DNA of 64,000 nucleotides from Acidobacteriota bacterium (GTDB lineage Bacteria; Acidobacteriota; Terriglobia; Terriglobales; Acidobacteriaceae), in NCBI GenBank assembly GCA_021851335.1, contig JAJZEA010000001.1:62001-126000 (forward strand), given 5' to 3'. The notes beneath the pieces were generated by a model, which was not told the DNA's origin, searched no databases, and saw nothing but the letters and a program-made list of their open reading frames with translations. The position numbers were made by a program, and so were the translations under genes. Shown one piece after another: positions 1 to 7,897 of this stretch. Position 1 is the first letter of the stretch. Each line of letters starts with the position of its first letter.

Positions 1-1
1 G

Positions 2-2761
2 GGAATCGGCGTCAACGGAACAGAAGGCTACTCCGGGACGTTTTTGATTGAAGGAGCAATTGCCCAGGAGCCGCGAGACGCCAACGCCAGCGACAACTAT
101 CCACCGCCCGACGCCATCGGCGAGGTCAACGTGCAGACCAGCAACTTTGGCGCGCAATATGGCAATGGCGTGGCCGATTTCAACGTGATGCTCAAGAGCG
201 GCACCAACCAGTTTCACGGCTCGCTTTTCGAGTTCAACCAGAACAACGATTACAACGCGCGCAGCTACTTTGATCGCGCACCACTCGTCGTTGCGCCGTT
301 GCATTGGAATGAGTTCGGTGGCAGCATCGGTGGCCCCATTCTCCACAACAAGCTTTTCTTCTTCTTCACCTTTCAGGACAATCCCAACACCTCTTCCAGC
401 GTCTACACCACAACCGTGCCGACGCAGGGCCAGAACGGAACGGTCAACATGGAAGATGGTTGTTTCCCGGTTCCCGTCAAAGATCCCAACACCGGCCAGA
501 ATTATCCCAACAACTGCATTAACTCGGGTCTTGATCCGGTCGCGCAGAAGATCCAGAAGTACTTTCCCGCGCCAAACTTTCTGCAATCGGGCAGCAATCC
601 TTACCTGAACAACTACACCGTTGTTGCCGGCAGCACAACCAGCTCCAAGTGGTATGTGGGCAAAGTGGATTACACGCCGAGCCAGAAGAATCGCATCTCC
701 GCGTCCTACATGCTCTTTCCCATCGGACTGACCTATAACGTGGATGGTTTCTGCTCGCTCGGCTTTGACTGCACGCAGGGCAACAACTACAACGAAGATG
801 GCCAGGTCACCGATGTCTGGACGATCAACGATCACATGGTCAACGAGGCGCGTGTCGGCGGCGTTCGCGAGGTGGATAAATACACGCCTCCCACCTACAA
901 CAAGGGCTATCCCACCTCGCTCGGCATTGAGCCAACCTATGGCACCGACGCTCCGGGCAATATCTTTCCCACGGTGACGATCAACAGTGGCGGATCGATC
1001 GGCGGCATCGGCATCAACGGTGGCGTACACGCGCTGCTGGCAGACGGCGCGCTCGCCGAGTCCGATATCTTCACGCTCATCAAAGGTCGCCACACGATCA
1101 AGATGGGTGGCGAGTTCGACAAAAGCTACCAGAACTACACCGGCTGGGGAGATATCTCGTCAGGCAACTTCGTCTTCAGCGGCGTCTCCACGGGCGTTCC
1201 CTACGCCGACTTCGTGCTCGGCGATGTTTATGGCTGGTACGTCTACGATGATGTCGAAACAGGCGCTCGCATGTGGAACATGGGCACCTTCATCCAGGAC
1301 GACTATCAGATCAGCCCGACCTTTACCCTTAATCTCGGACTGCGCTACCAGTATCAGGGCGGTTGGAGCGAGGTGCAGAATCGTTGGGGAACCTTCAGCC
1401 CGAATGTAGTCAACACCGGACAATATGCCCCGCCTGGAACGCTGGGCGCGATGGTCTACGGCGGGCAGGATGGACGCAACACCATTCAGAACGGAATCAG
1501 CCAGTGGGTGCCACGTATCGGATTCTCCTGGCAGCCCTATCCCAAGTGGGTTGTCCGCGCCAGCTACGGCATCTCGGACCAGCCCTGGTCGGTTGATCCC
1601 TACACCGCGGCGCTGGGCATTGGTCTGAATCCAAACGGCAGCAAAGGCTATGGCAACACGGCAGCCTTCAAACTGGCCACGGGGCCTGGACCCGGTGCGG
1701 TCTCGTATCCTTCGCTCTCCAACCTCTCCAACTCGCAGTACAACTATCAGAACGTGACCTACTATCCGCAGGATCGGCCCAGCTCGTACTATCAGGAGGT
1801 TCTGTTCTCCGTACAGCATGAACTGCCCTTCCGAATGCTGGTCGACACCAGCTACGTCTTCACCAAGGGCACGCATCTGGGCTTTACGCGTGACATCAAT
1901 CAGGTGCCGCAGAGTGAGTTGTCTGGATATGGCAGTCAGTACACAAGCTGCTACAACGATCCCAGCGCATATCCGCTCTTCTGCTCCATTGCCGGTGTGC
2001 TCTTCGATGGATACTCCAACTACAACGCGTTGCAGTTCCGACTGGAAAAAGCCACCTCGCATGGTTTGAATTTCCTCTTCAACTATGCCTGGTCCAAGAC
2101 CATGGACTCCGGCACCGGCTCCGGCAACAACGCGGGTGTGGATACCTGGCAGAACGCATTCAATATCTCGTCCAACTATGGCCTGTCCACGCTGGATATG
2201 CGCAACTCCATCAACGGCTCAGCCACCTATGAACTGCCCTTCGGCGTCGGCAAGCGATTCGCGTTGCATGGCGTCACCGATCAGGTGCTCGGCGGTTGGC
2301 GCGTCACGGGCATCTTCCAGATTCACAGCGGCATTCCGTTCACGGCAACCACCTCCAACAACGGCACCGACGACAGCGGTTCCGAGGCCAATCAGTGCGG
2401 TTGCGGCTTCGGATGGCGGCCCAATGTCGTCGGCAACACATCTGTCTCCAGTCCCTCGGTCAATCAGTGGTTCAACACCGCAGCCTTTGCTACGCCGGCA
2501 ACAGGCAGCTTTGGCAATGAGCGGCGCAACTCGCTCATCGGGCCGAACTGGCGCGATCTTGACCTTAGCCTCGGCAAAACCTTCCTGCTTCCTCGCGGCA
2601 CCAGTTTTGAGGTTCGCGCAGATGCCTTCAACTCCTTCAACCACCCCAACTTTTCTCAGCCAGACTCGGCCACGGGAACCGGAGTGGTGGGCGGAGGCGT
2701 CATCACCAGCACGGCAGCCAGTGGCCGCGATATCCAGTTAGGTGGACGTCTCACCTTCTGA
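2..2761 (+). CDS. Oar-like TonB-dependent receptor, N-terminus cut by window edge
   Basis: Outer-membrane receptor of the Oar-like family common in Acidobacteriota, probably importing oligosaccharides or other large nutrients. The frame is open to the left edge, so the signal peptide, carboxypeptidase-regulatory-like domain and most of the plug are missing; about 919 residues are visible. The first visible residues fit the plug end (FLIEGA), followed by a stretch with SNFGAQYGNGVADF and KSGTNQFHGSLFEF, which is typical of these proteins. The rest is aromatic-rich beta-barrel, and the chain ends in GGRLTF, with the terminal Phe expected for barrel insertion. It lies about 120 bases upstream of a TPR gene and a propeller sensor kinase on the same strand, which suggests a regulated uptake locus. 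The substrate cannot be told from sequence. Confidence 0.9.
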   Translation, partial: GIGVNGTEGYSGTFLIEGAIAQEPRDANASDNYPPPDAIGEVNVQTSNFGAQYGNGVADFNVMLKSGTNQFHGSLFEFNQNNDYNARSYFDRAPLVVAPLHWNEFGGSIGGPILHNKLFFFFTFQDNPNTSSSVYTTTVPTQGQNGTVNMEDGCFPVPVKDPNTGQNYPNNCINSGLDPVAQKIQKYFPAPNFLQSGSNPYLNNYTVVAGSTTSSKWYVGKVDYTPSQKNRISASYMLFPIGLTYNVDGFCSLGFDCTQGNNYNEDGQVTDVWTINDHMVNEARVGGVREVDKYTPPTYNKGYPTSLGIEPTYGTDAPGNIFPTVTINSGGSIGGIGINGGVHALLADGALAESDIFTLIKGRHTIKMGGEFDKSYQNYTGWGDISSGNFVFSGVSTGVPYADFVLGDVYGWYVYDDVETGARMWNMGTFIQDDYQISPTFTLNLGLRYQYQGGWSEVQNRWGTFSPNVVNTGQYAPPGTLGAMVYGGQDGRNTIQNGISQWVPRIGFSWQPYPKWVVRASYGISDQPWSVDPYTAALGIGLNPNGSKGYGNTAAFKLATGPGPGAVSYPSLSNLSNSQYNYQNVTYYPQDRPSSYYQEVLFSVQHELPFRMLVDTSYVFTKGTHLGFTRDINQVPQSELSGYGSQYTSCYNDPSAYPLFCSIAGVLFDGYSNYNALQFRLEKATSHGLNFLFNYAWSKTMDSGTGSGNNAGVDTWQNAFNISSNYGLSTLDMRNSINGSATYELPFGVGKRFALHGVTDQVLGGWRVTGIFQIHSGIPFTATTSNNGTDDSGSEANQCGCGFGWRPNVVGNTSVSSPSVNQWFNTAAFATPATGSFGNERRNSLIGPNWRDLDLSLGKTFLLPRGTSFEVRADAFNSFNHPNFSQPDSATGTGVVGGGVITSTAASGRDIQLGGRLTF

Positions 2762-2878
2762 TCGCAACCATTGCCATCACGTTCAGGCCGGAACGTTGCG
2801 CAGCGTTTTCCTGCGTTACGTCTTCCGGCCTGGAACCTTTCTCGAAAGAAAGTTGCTCTCCAGCTTAAAATCGCCTTC

Positions 2879-4144
2879 ATGAAGCCATCTTTGAGCGCGG
2901 CCCACTTCGACAGCATCACGGGAATGCATCCTCGACATTGTTTTTCCTGGCTACGCACGCTGATTGTCGCTGCTTCTTGTGTCACCTTCCTTGCTGTCAC
3001 GCCGAGACATGCGCTCCTGGCGCAGGTCGCACAGCCCACTTCGATTGATTCCGCCTTGCAGCAAGCCAATGCCGCGCTGCGCTCCGGCGACATCCCGCTT
3101 GCACAGCAGCGCTATCAGGCCATTCTTCAGATCGACCCGCACAACGCCGCTGCTCTCACCGAACTGGGCGTCATCGCGTATTCGCATCAGGATTGCCCGT
3201 CCGCAATCGGCGATCTTCGCTCCGCGTTGGACGCATCGCCTCAACTCGCTCAGGCTCAGGCGCTGCTTGGCATCTGCGAAAAGCGGCTGGCCGATCCGAG
3301 GGCTTCAGCGGATCTCCACTCCGCCTTCGCCAGCCTGCCCGACGGGAAACTGCGCATCGAGGTCGGAGTTCAGCTTGCCGATCTCACCTATCAGCGCGGC
3401 GACATCGACGCTACGCTGCCAGTGCTGCAAAAGCTCCTTACTCTGGCTCCAGACAACACGGACATTCTCTTCTTTGCGCAGCGCATCTACTCTGAACAGG
3501 CCGACAACGCTTTGAACAAGCTGCTGCTGCTTGCTCCAGAATCGGCGCGAATGCAGCAACTGATCGCTGAAAAACTCATCAACTCCGGTGACGCGCGCGA
3601 CGCCATCGCCCACTACCAGAAAGCGCTCACCCTCGATCCGCATCTGCCGGGAATGCACCTCGAACTGGCTGAAGCCTATATGCAGGCCGGCAACGACTCT
3701 GCCACCTGGCAGCTTGCTCGCCAGCAGCTTCAGATGGCTCGCGAAAACGAAGGCGACAATGCGACAGTCGAGAATGCTCTCGGCACGCTTGACCAGAAGC
3801 AGGGCAACGCCTCTCAGGCGCTTGTCCATTTTGAGCGGGCCCACCAACTGGCCCCCACCGATCCCGATGCTGAACTCAACCTCGGCTCGCTGCTTGTCGA
3901 TCAGGAAAAGCTCCAGCTTGCCTTGCCGCTGCTTCGTGCCGCCGTTCGCGACGATCCCATGAACTCGGCGGCTCACTACCGGCTGGCTCGCCTCTGTCAC
4001 CAGCTTCACCTCACCGCGGAAGAAACTCAGCAGATCAAGCTGTATCGCGAAATTCGACAGGCTCAGGATAAAGTTGCCACGATTCATCAGCAGATGAATC
4101 GCCAGCCCGTTGCGGAATCATCCACGACAGGTCATCCTCAATGA
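2879..4144 (+). CDS. exported tetratricopeptide-repeat protein
   Basis: Protein of 421 residues made almost wholly of TPR helices, so probably a scaffold or partner protein. After a hydrophobic segment (LRTLIVAASCVTFLAV) that reads as a signal peptide, TPR-like repeats run to the C-terminus, for example LAQQRYQAILQIDPHNAAAL and AIAHYQKALTLDPHLPGMHL. An in-frame ATG at 2924 would give a tighter signal peptide (MHPRHCFSWLRT); neither start has a strong ribosome-binding site. The stop overlaps the start of the next gene as ATGA, indicating translational coupling to the sensor kinase. It may therefore act with that kinase or with the upstream receptor; this is inference from position. Acidobacterial TonB receptor genes are often followed by TPR genes. 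Confidence 0.85.
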   Translation: MKPSLSAAHFDSITGMHPRHCFSWLRTLIVAASCVTFLAVTPRHALLAQVAQPTSIDSALQQANAALRSGDIPLAQQRYQAILQIDPHNAAALTELGVIAYSHQDCPSAIGDLRSALDASPQLAQAQALLGICEKRLADPRASADLHSAFASLPDGKLRIEVGVQLADLTYQRGDIDATLPVLQKLLTLAPDNTDILFFAQRIYSEQADNALNKLLLLAPESARMQQLIAEKLINSGDARDAIAHYQKALTLDPHLPGMHLELAEAYMQAGNDSATWQLARQQLQMARENEGDNATVENALGTLDQKQGNASQALVHFERAHQLAPTDPDAELNLGSLLVDQEKLQLALPLLRAAVRDDPMNSAAHYRLARLCHQLHLTAEETQQIKLYREIRQAQDKVATIHQQMNRQPVAESSTTGHPQ

Positions 4145-7100
4145 GCGGCGCTTTGCTTCGCATCACCGGGCGAACAAGCGGCAAGTCTCCGCTGAGCAGG
4201 CCGTGCAACGGGCGCGTTTGCCCATGGGCGACTACGCTTCCGGCGCATCGGTCCTTGTCGCTGCCTGCACTGATTCTCATGGCGACCTGGGCGGTGGTCT
4301 GGATGGCGATCTGGACAGCAAGCCCGGCGGCAGCGTCGGCGCCGGACGGCTACACGCGCAAAGTCTGGCAAGCGCAGGATGGACTTCCCGAGCAGACCGT
4401 ACAAGCCTTTGCGCAGACTCCTGATCACTACCTCTGGATTGGCACGACAGGTGGACTCCTGCGCTCCGACGGCTCGCATCTCACACTCTTCGATGATGAA
4501 AACACGCCCGCAATCCGCGAAAACAGTATCTTTTCCCTCCTGGTCACGCGCAACGGCGCGCTTTGGATCGGAACCGAGGGCGGTGGTCTGCTCCGATACC
4601 GCAACGGCCATTTTCGCGCATTTGGATCGGCCGACGGACTGAGCGACAACTTCATTCGCGCGCTCTTCCAAGCTCGCGACGGCACACTCTGGGTCGGCAC
4701 AGACAACGGATTGCTCCGCCTTGATGGCCAGCGATTTCAGCGTGTCGATGGAAGCCATGGCATTCCGGCGATGGCCGTCCACGCCATCACCCAGGACCGT
4801 TCCGGAGCACTGTGGGTCGGCGGTTCCGACCTCATCTCGATCCATCGCGGCGTCGTCCACCGCTACGCGCTGCAGGGAGGCATCAGCCAGAATCGCGTCA
4901 AATCCATCCTTGCCGCATCGGATGGCACCCTCTGGGTCGGCACCGTCCTCGGCTTGCATCGCCTCTCGCCCGGTGCAGCCACATTTCAACGTATCGCCGG
5001 CATTCATGCAACCGTTCGAGTCTTGCGCCAGTCCTCCGACGGCGCGCTTTGGATTGGCATGATCGGCGATGGTCTGCGACTGCTACGCAATCATCAGTCC
5101 ACCTCCATGACCGCCAGTGACACGTTGCCCAGCAATACGGTTCTCAATCTCTTTGAAGACGACGAGCGCAACATCTGGATCGGTACACAGGCGGGCATGG
5201 TCCGCCTCACGCACACTCCGGTCCGCATCGTGCCACTGCCGCAGCCTGTCGACTCCGACTTTGGAACCATCTCGCCAGACACGGACGGCTCGCTTTGGAT
5301 CGTCTCCACCAATGTCTTTCGCATGAGCAACGGCGTCATTCGCGCTGTGCATTTTCCCGGCCTTGGTCAGCTTCAGGTCCGCAACATTCTGCGCAGTCGC
5401 TCCGGCGCGCTCTGGATCGGCACCGATGGCGACGGCATCGTCCTGCTCGATCACGGAAAGACACTCTGGTACACCACCCGAGACGGCCTTGTGAACAACT
5501 TCATCCGCGGCATGCTGGAATCTCGCGACGGGACGCTCTGGATTGCAACCGACGAAGGCGTCAGCCATCTCACCCCTCACGGATTTGTCAACTATCGTGA
5601 GCGCGACGGCCTCTCATATTTCAGCACTCGTGCCCTGCTTCAGGATCGGAACGGCGATATCTGGATCGGCACCGATCGCGGTCTCAATCGCATTCACCTT
5701 GGCCACTTTGTTCACGACGCAGCCACCGAAGGACTCAGCCAGAAAAAAGTCTGGACCATCCACGAAGATGCCGAAGGCGGCCTTTGGTTTGGCACTCGAA
5801 ACGATGGACTTTTCCGCTGGAAGCGCGGCCTCCTCACACACTACAGCACCGATCAGGGACTGGCCAGCAACAGCATCTATCAGATTCTCGAAGACGCGCA
5901 TAACGGTTTCTGGATCAGCGGGCCAAATGGCATCTCGCTGCTCAGCCGTCAGGAACTCGATGCCGCCGCCGACCATCCCACGCCACACCTCTCGCTCAGC
6001 TTTTACGGCATCTCCAACGATGTCGATGTCGCGCAGATTTACGGCGGTCGTCAGCCCTCCGGTTGTCTCGATTCCCACGGCGAAGCGTGGTTCCTCACCG
6101 ATCGCGGTCCACTGCACATCCTGCCAGGCCCGGTCGCTCCCGTGGCGCCGGTTCCGGTCGTCATCCACGAGATACAGGTGAATGGACGCACTGTGCCCAT
6201 CACCGGATCGATCACGCTCCAGCCCGGCAACAGCCGACTGGAAATCACCTGGTCGCCGCTCCTGCTGCGCTCCCAGGACGGTCTTCGTTTCCGTTATCGC
6301 CTCGATGGATTTGACCATCACTGGGTCGATGCCGGCACTCGTCGCGCCGCGTCGTACACCAGCCTGCCGCCGGGCGCTTACAGCTTTCACGTCCAGACCT
6401 TCGAGGTCAATCATCCGGACACCGTCTCCTCGGCCACACTTGCCATCGTTCAGCGTCCACTTTTCTATCGCACGCCCGGGTTCGTCGCTTCCGTTGCATT
6501 GCTTCTGCTCCTGCTTGCTGCGGCCATGTATTCCTTCCGCGTCTGGCGCATCCGCATGCGTTTTGAAGCCGTGCTCGATGAGCGCTCCAGACTTGCCCGC
6601 GAGATGCATGATACCGTCATTCAGGGTTGCACCAGCATCTCCGCGCTCATCGAGGGCATCTCCAGCCTGAGCGCCCAGTCAGAAGCTCCCGAACGCAGCC
6701 TCATCGAGCACGCCCGCTCGCAGATACGCACCACCATCAACGAGGCGCGTGAAGCCGTCTGGAACCTCCGCCGCAATCGTCCCGCGGAAAACTCTCTCGA
6801 TCAAACGCTGCGACAGATGGCCGCTCACAGCTCCGCGGAGTTCGGCCTGCCCATCCACTTTCAGGTTCGCGGCAGGCCATTCGTGCTCAACCAGTTCGCC
6901 ACCTACGAACTGCTCATGCTCGCCCGCGAAGCCGTGCACAACGCTGTTCTGCACGGTCATCCGGAGTCGATAGAGATCGGACTTTCGTTTGCTCGCAACC
7001 ATCTCATCCTTGAGATCAACGACAATGGAACCGGATTCGATCCCGCGCAGGTCCAGGCCCAGCCGGGCCATCATTACGGACTCATGGGCATGCGTGAACG

Positions 7101-7218
7101 CATCCAATCGGTCGGTGGACGATTCTCTCTTTCCAGCATCGTTGGCACGGGCACCCGCATCTGGATCGAGATGCCGCGCCGCGTCACCGTGCCGCGCAAT
7201 GCAATGGCCAGTCTTTGA
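4141..7218 (+). CDS. periplasmic beta-propeller sensor histidine kinase (Reg_prop, Y_Y_Y, HisKA_3)
   Basis: Membrane sensor kinase of 1025 residues. A hydrophobic N-terminal segment lies around residues 40-60. From about 70 to 660 there are many two-component-regulator propeller repeats with the signature LWIGT..GL, forming a large periplasmic sensor. A Y_Y_Y domain follows (FRYRLDGFDHHWVDAG at about 717), then one membrane helix at about 780-800. The cytoplasmic part is NarL-family: HisKA_3 with LAREMHDTVIQG (phospho-acceptor His823) and an HATPase_c domain with EAVHNAVLHGH and DNGTGFDP. The layout resembles the sensor half of Bacteroidetes hybrid two-component systems that detect glycans, but the receiver and output domains are in the next gene. 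It overlaps the TPR gene by ATGA. A glycan ligand is inferred from the neighbouring TonB receptor and glycoside hydrolases. Confidence 0.95.
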   Translation: MSGALLRITGRTSGKSPLSRPCNGRVCPWATTLPAHRSLSLPALILMATWAVVWMAIWTASPAAASAPDGYTRKVWQAQDGLPEQTVQAFAQTPDHYLWIGTTGGLLRSDGSHLTLFDDENTPAIRENSIFSLLVTRNGALWIGTEGGGLLRYRNGHFRAFGSADGLSDNFIRALFQARDGTLWVGTDNGLLRLDGQRFQRVDGSHGIPAMAVHAITQDRSGALWVGGSDLISIHRGVVHRYALQGGISQNRVKSILAASDGTLWVGTVLGLHRLSPGAATFQRIAGIHATVRVLRQSSDGALWIGMIGDGLRLLRNHQSTSMTASDTLPSNTVLNLFEDDERNIWIGTQAGMVRLTHTPVRIVPLPQPVDSDFGTISPDTDGSLWIVSTNVFRMSNGVIRAVHFPGLGQLQVRNILRSRSGALWIGTDGDGIVLLDHGKTLWYTTRDGLVNNFIRGMLESRDGTLWIATDEGVSHLTPHGFVNYRERDGLSYFSTRALLQDRNGDIWIGTDRGLNRIHLGHFVHDAATEGLSQKKVWTIHEDAEGGLWFGTRNDGLFRWKRGLLTHYSTDQGLASNSIYQILEDAHNGFWISGPNGISLLSRQELDAAADHPTPHLSLSFYGISNDVDVAQIYGGRQPSGCLDSHGEAWFLTDRGPLHILPGPVAPVAPVPVVIHEIQVNGRTVPITGSITLQPGNSRLEITWSPLLLRSQDGLRFRYRLDGFDHHWVDAGTRRAASYTSLPPGAYSFHVQTFEVNHPDTVSSATLAIVQRPLFYRTPGFVASVALLLLLLAAAMYSFRVWRIRMRFEAVLDERSRLAREMHDTVIQGCTSISALIEGISSLSAQSEAPERSLIEHARSQIRTTINEAREAVWNLRRNRPAENSLDQTLRQMAAHSSAEFGLPIHFQVRGRPFVLNQFATYELLMLAREAVHNAVLHGHPESIEIGLSFARNHLILEINDNGTGFDPAQVQAQPGHHYGLMGMRERIQSVGGRFSLSSIVGTGTRIWIEMPRRVTVPRNAMASL

Positions 7219-7233
7219 ACGGAGTCAGCATTT

Positions 7234-7878
7234 ATGGAGAAAGCTCGCAAAATTCGCGTCCTCATCGTCGACGACCATCCCATCATGCGTGTGGGCATCG
7301 CGGCCATCATCAACGCTCGCCCGGATATGATGACCGTTGCCGAAGCCAGCAGCGGTGAAGAGGCCATTTCAGTCTTTGTTCAACACCGGCCCGACATCAC
7401 GCTGATGGATCTTCGACTGCCCGGGATCAGCGGCGTTGAAACCATTCGTCGCATTCGCGTACTCGATCCCTCCGCATGCTTTGTCGTGCTCACCACCTAC
7501 GAGGGCGACGAAGACATCTATCAGGCGCTGGAAGCCGGCGCGCGCGCCTACATCATCAAAGGCATGCAACACGAAGCGCTTGTCGATGCGTTGCGACGAG
7601 TTGTCTCTGGCGGCAAATTTCTGCCTTCGCCCGTCTCCCGCGCGCTGGCTGATCGTACTCCAGACTCTGACCTCAGCGCGCGCGAGCGCGAAGTGCTGCA
7701 TCTTCTCGTTCAGGGCCATAGCAACAAAGGCATCGCCACCGCGCTCGGCATCACGGAAGCCACCGTCAAATCTCACGTCAGCGTCATCCTGCTCCGCCTC
7801 AAAGTGGAAGACCGCACTCAGGCTGTCGTCGCCGCTTTGCAACGCGGCCTCGTCCACCTGCCGCGCGAAACACATTGA
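7234..7878 (+). CDS. NarL/FixJ-family response regulator
   Basis: Cytoplasmic transcription regulator of 214 residues and the evident partner of the propeller kinase that ends 15 bases upstream. The receiver domain (about 1-125) has the acidic pair D13-D14, phospho-acceptor D59 in LMDLRLPG, and the conserved Lys in AYIIKGM. The LuxR-type helix-turn-helix spans about 148-205 (LSAREREVLHLLVQG, NKGIATALGITEATVKSHV). The ATG at 7234 follows a GGAG ribosome-binding site. HisKA_3 kinases such as the neighbour normally pair with NarL-type regulators, so the match is good. Likely targets are the adjacent receptor and hydrolase genes; no operator could be recognised. Confidence 0.96.
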   Translation: MEKARKIRVLIVDDHPIMRVGIAAIINARPDMMTVAEASSGEEAISVFVQHRPDITLMDLRLPGISGVETIRRIRVLDPSACFVVLTTYEGDEDIYQALEAGARAYIIKGMQHEALVDALRRVVSGGKFLPSPVSRALADRTPDSDLSAREREVLHLLVQGHSNKGIATALGITEATVKSHVSVILLRLKVEDRTQAVVAALQRGLVHLPRETH

Positions 7879-7897
7879 ACGGCACCTGGTTTCTGCT

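Noticed and set aside
4400-6000. Repeated DNA within the kinase gene, possibly tandem repeat expansion
   Set aside because: The periodicity comes from propeller blades (LWIGT..GL) that are diverged at DNA level; no recent tandem copies are visible.
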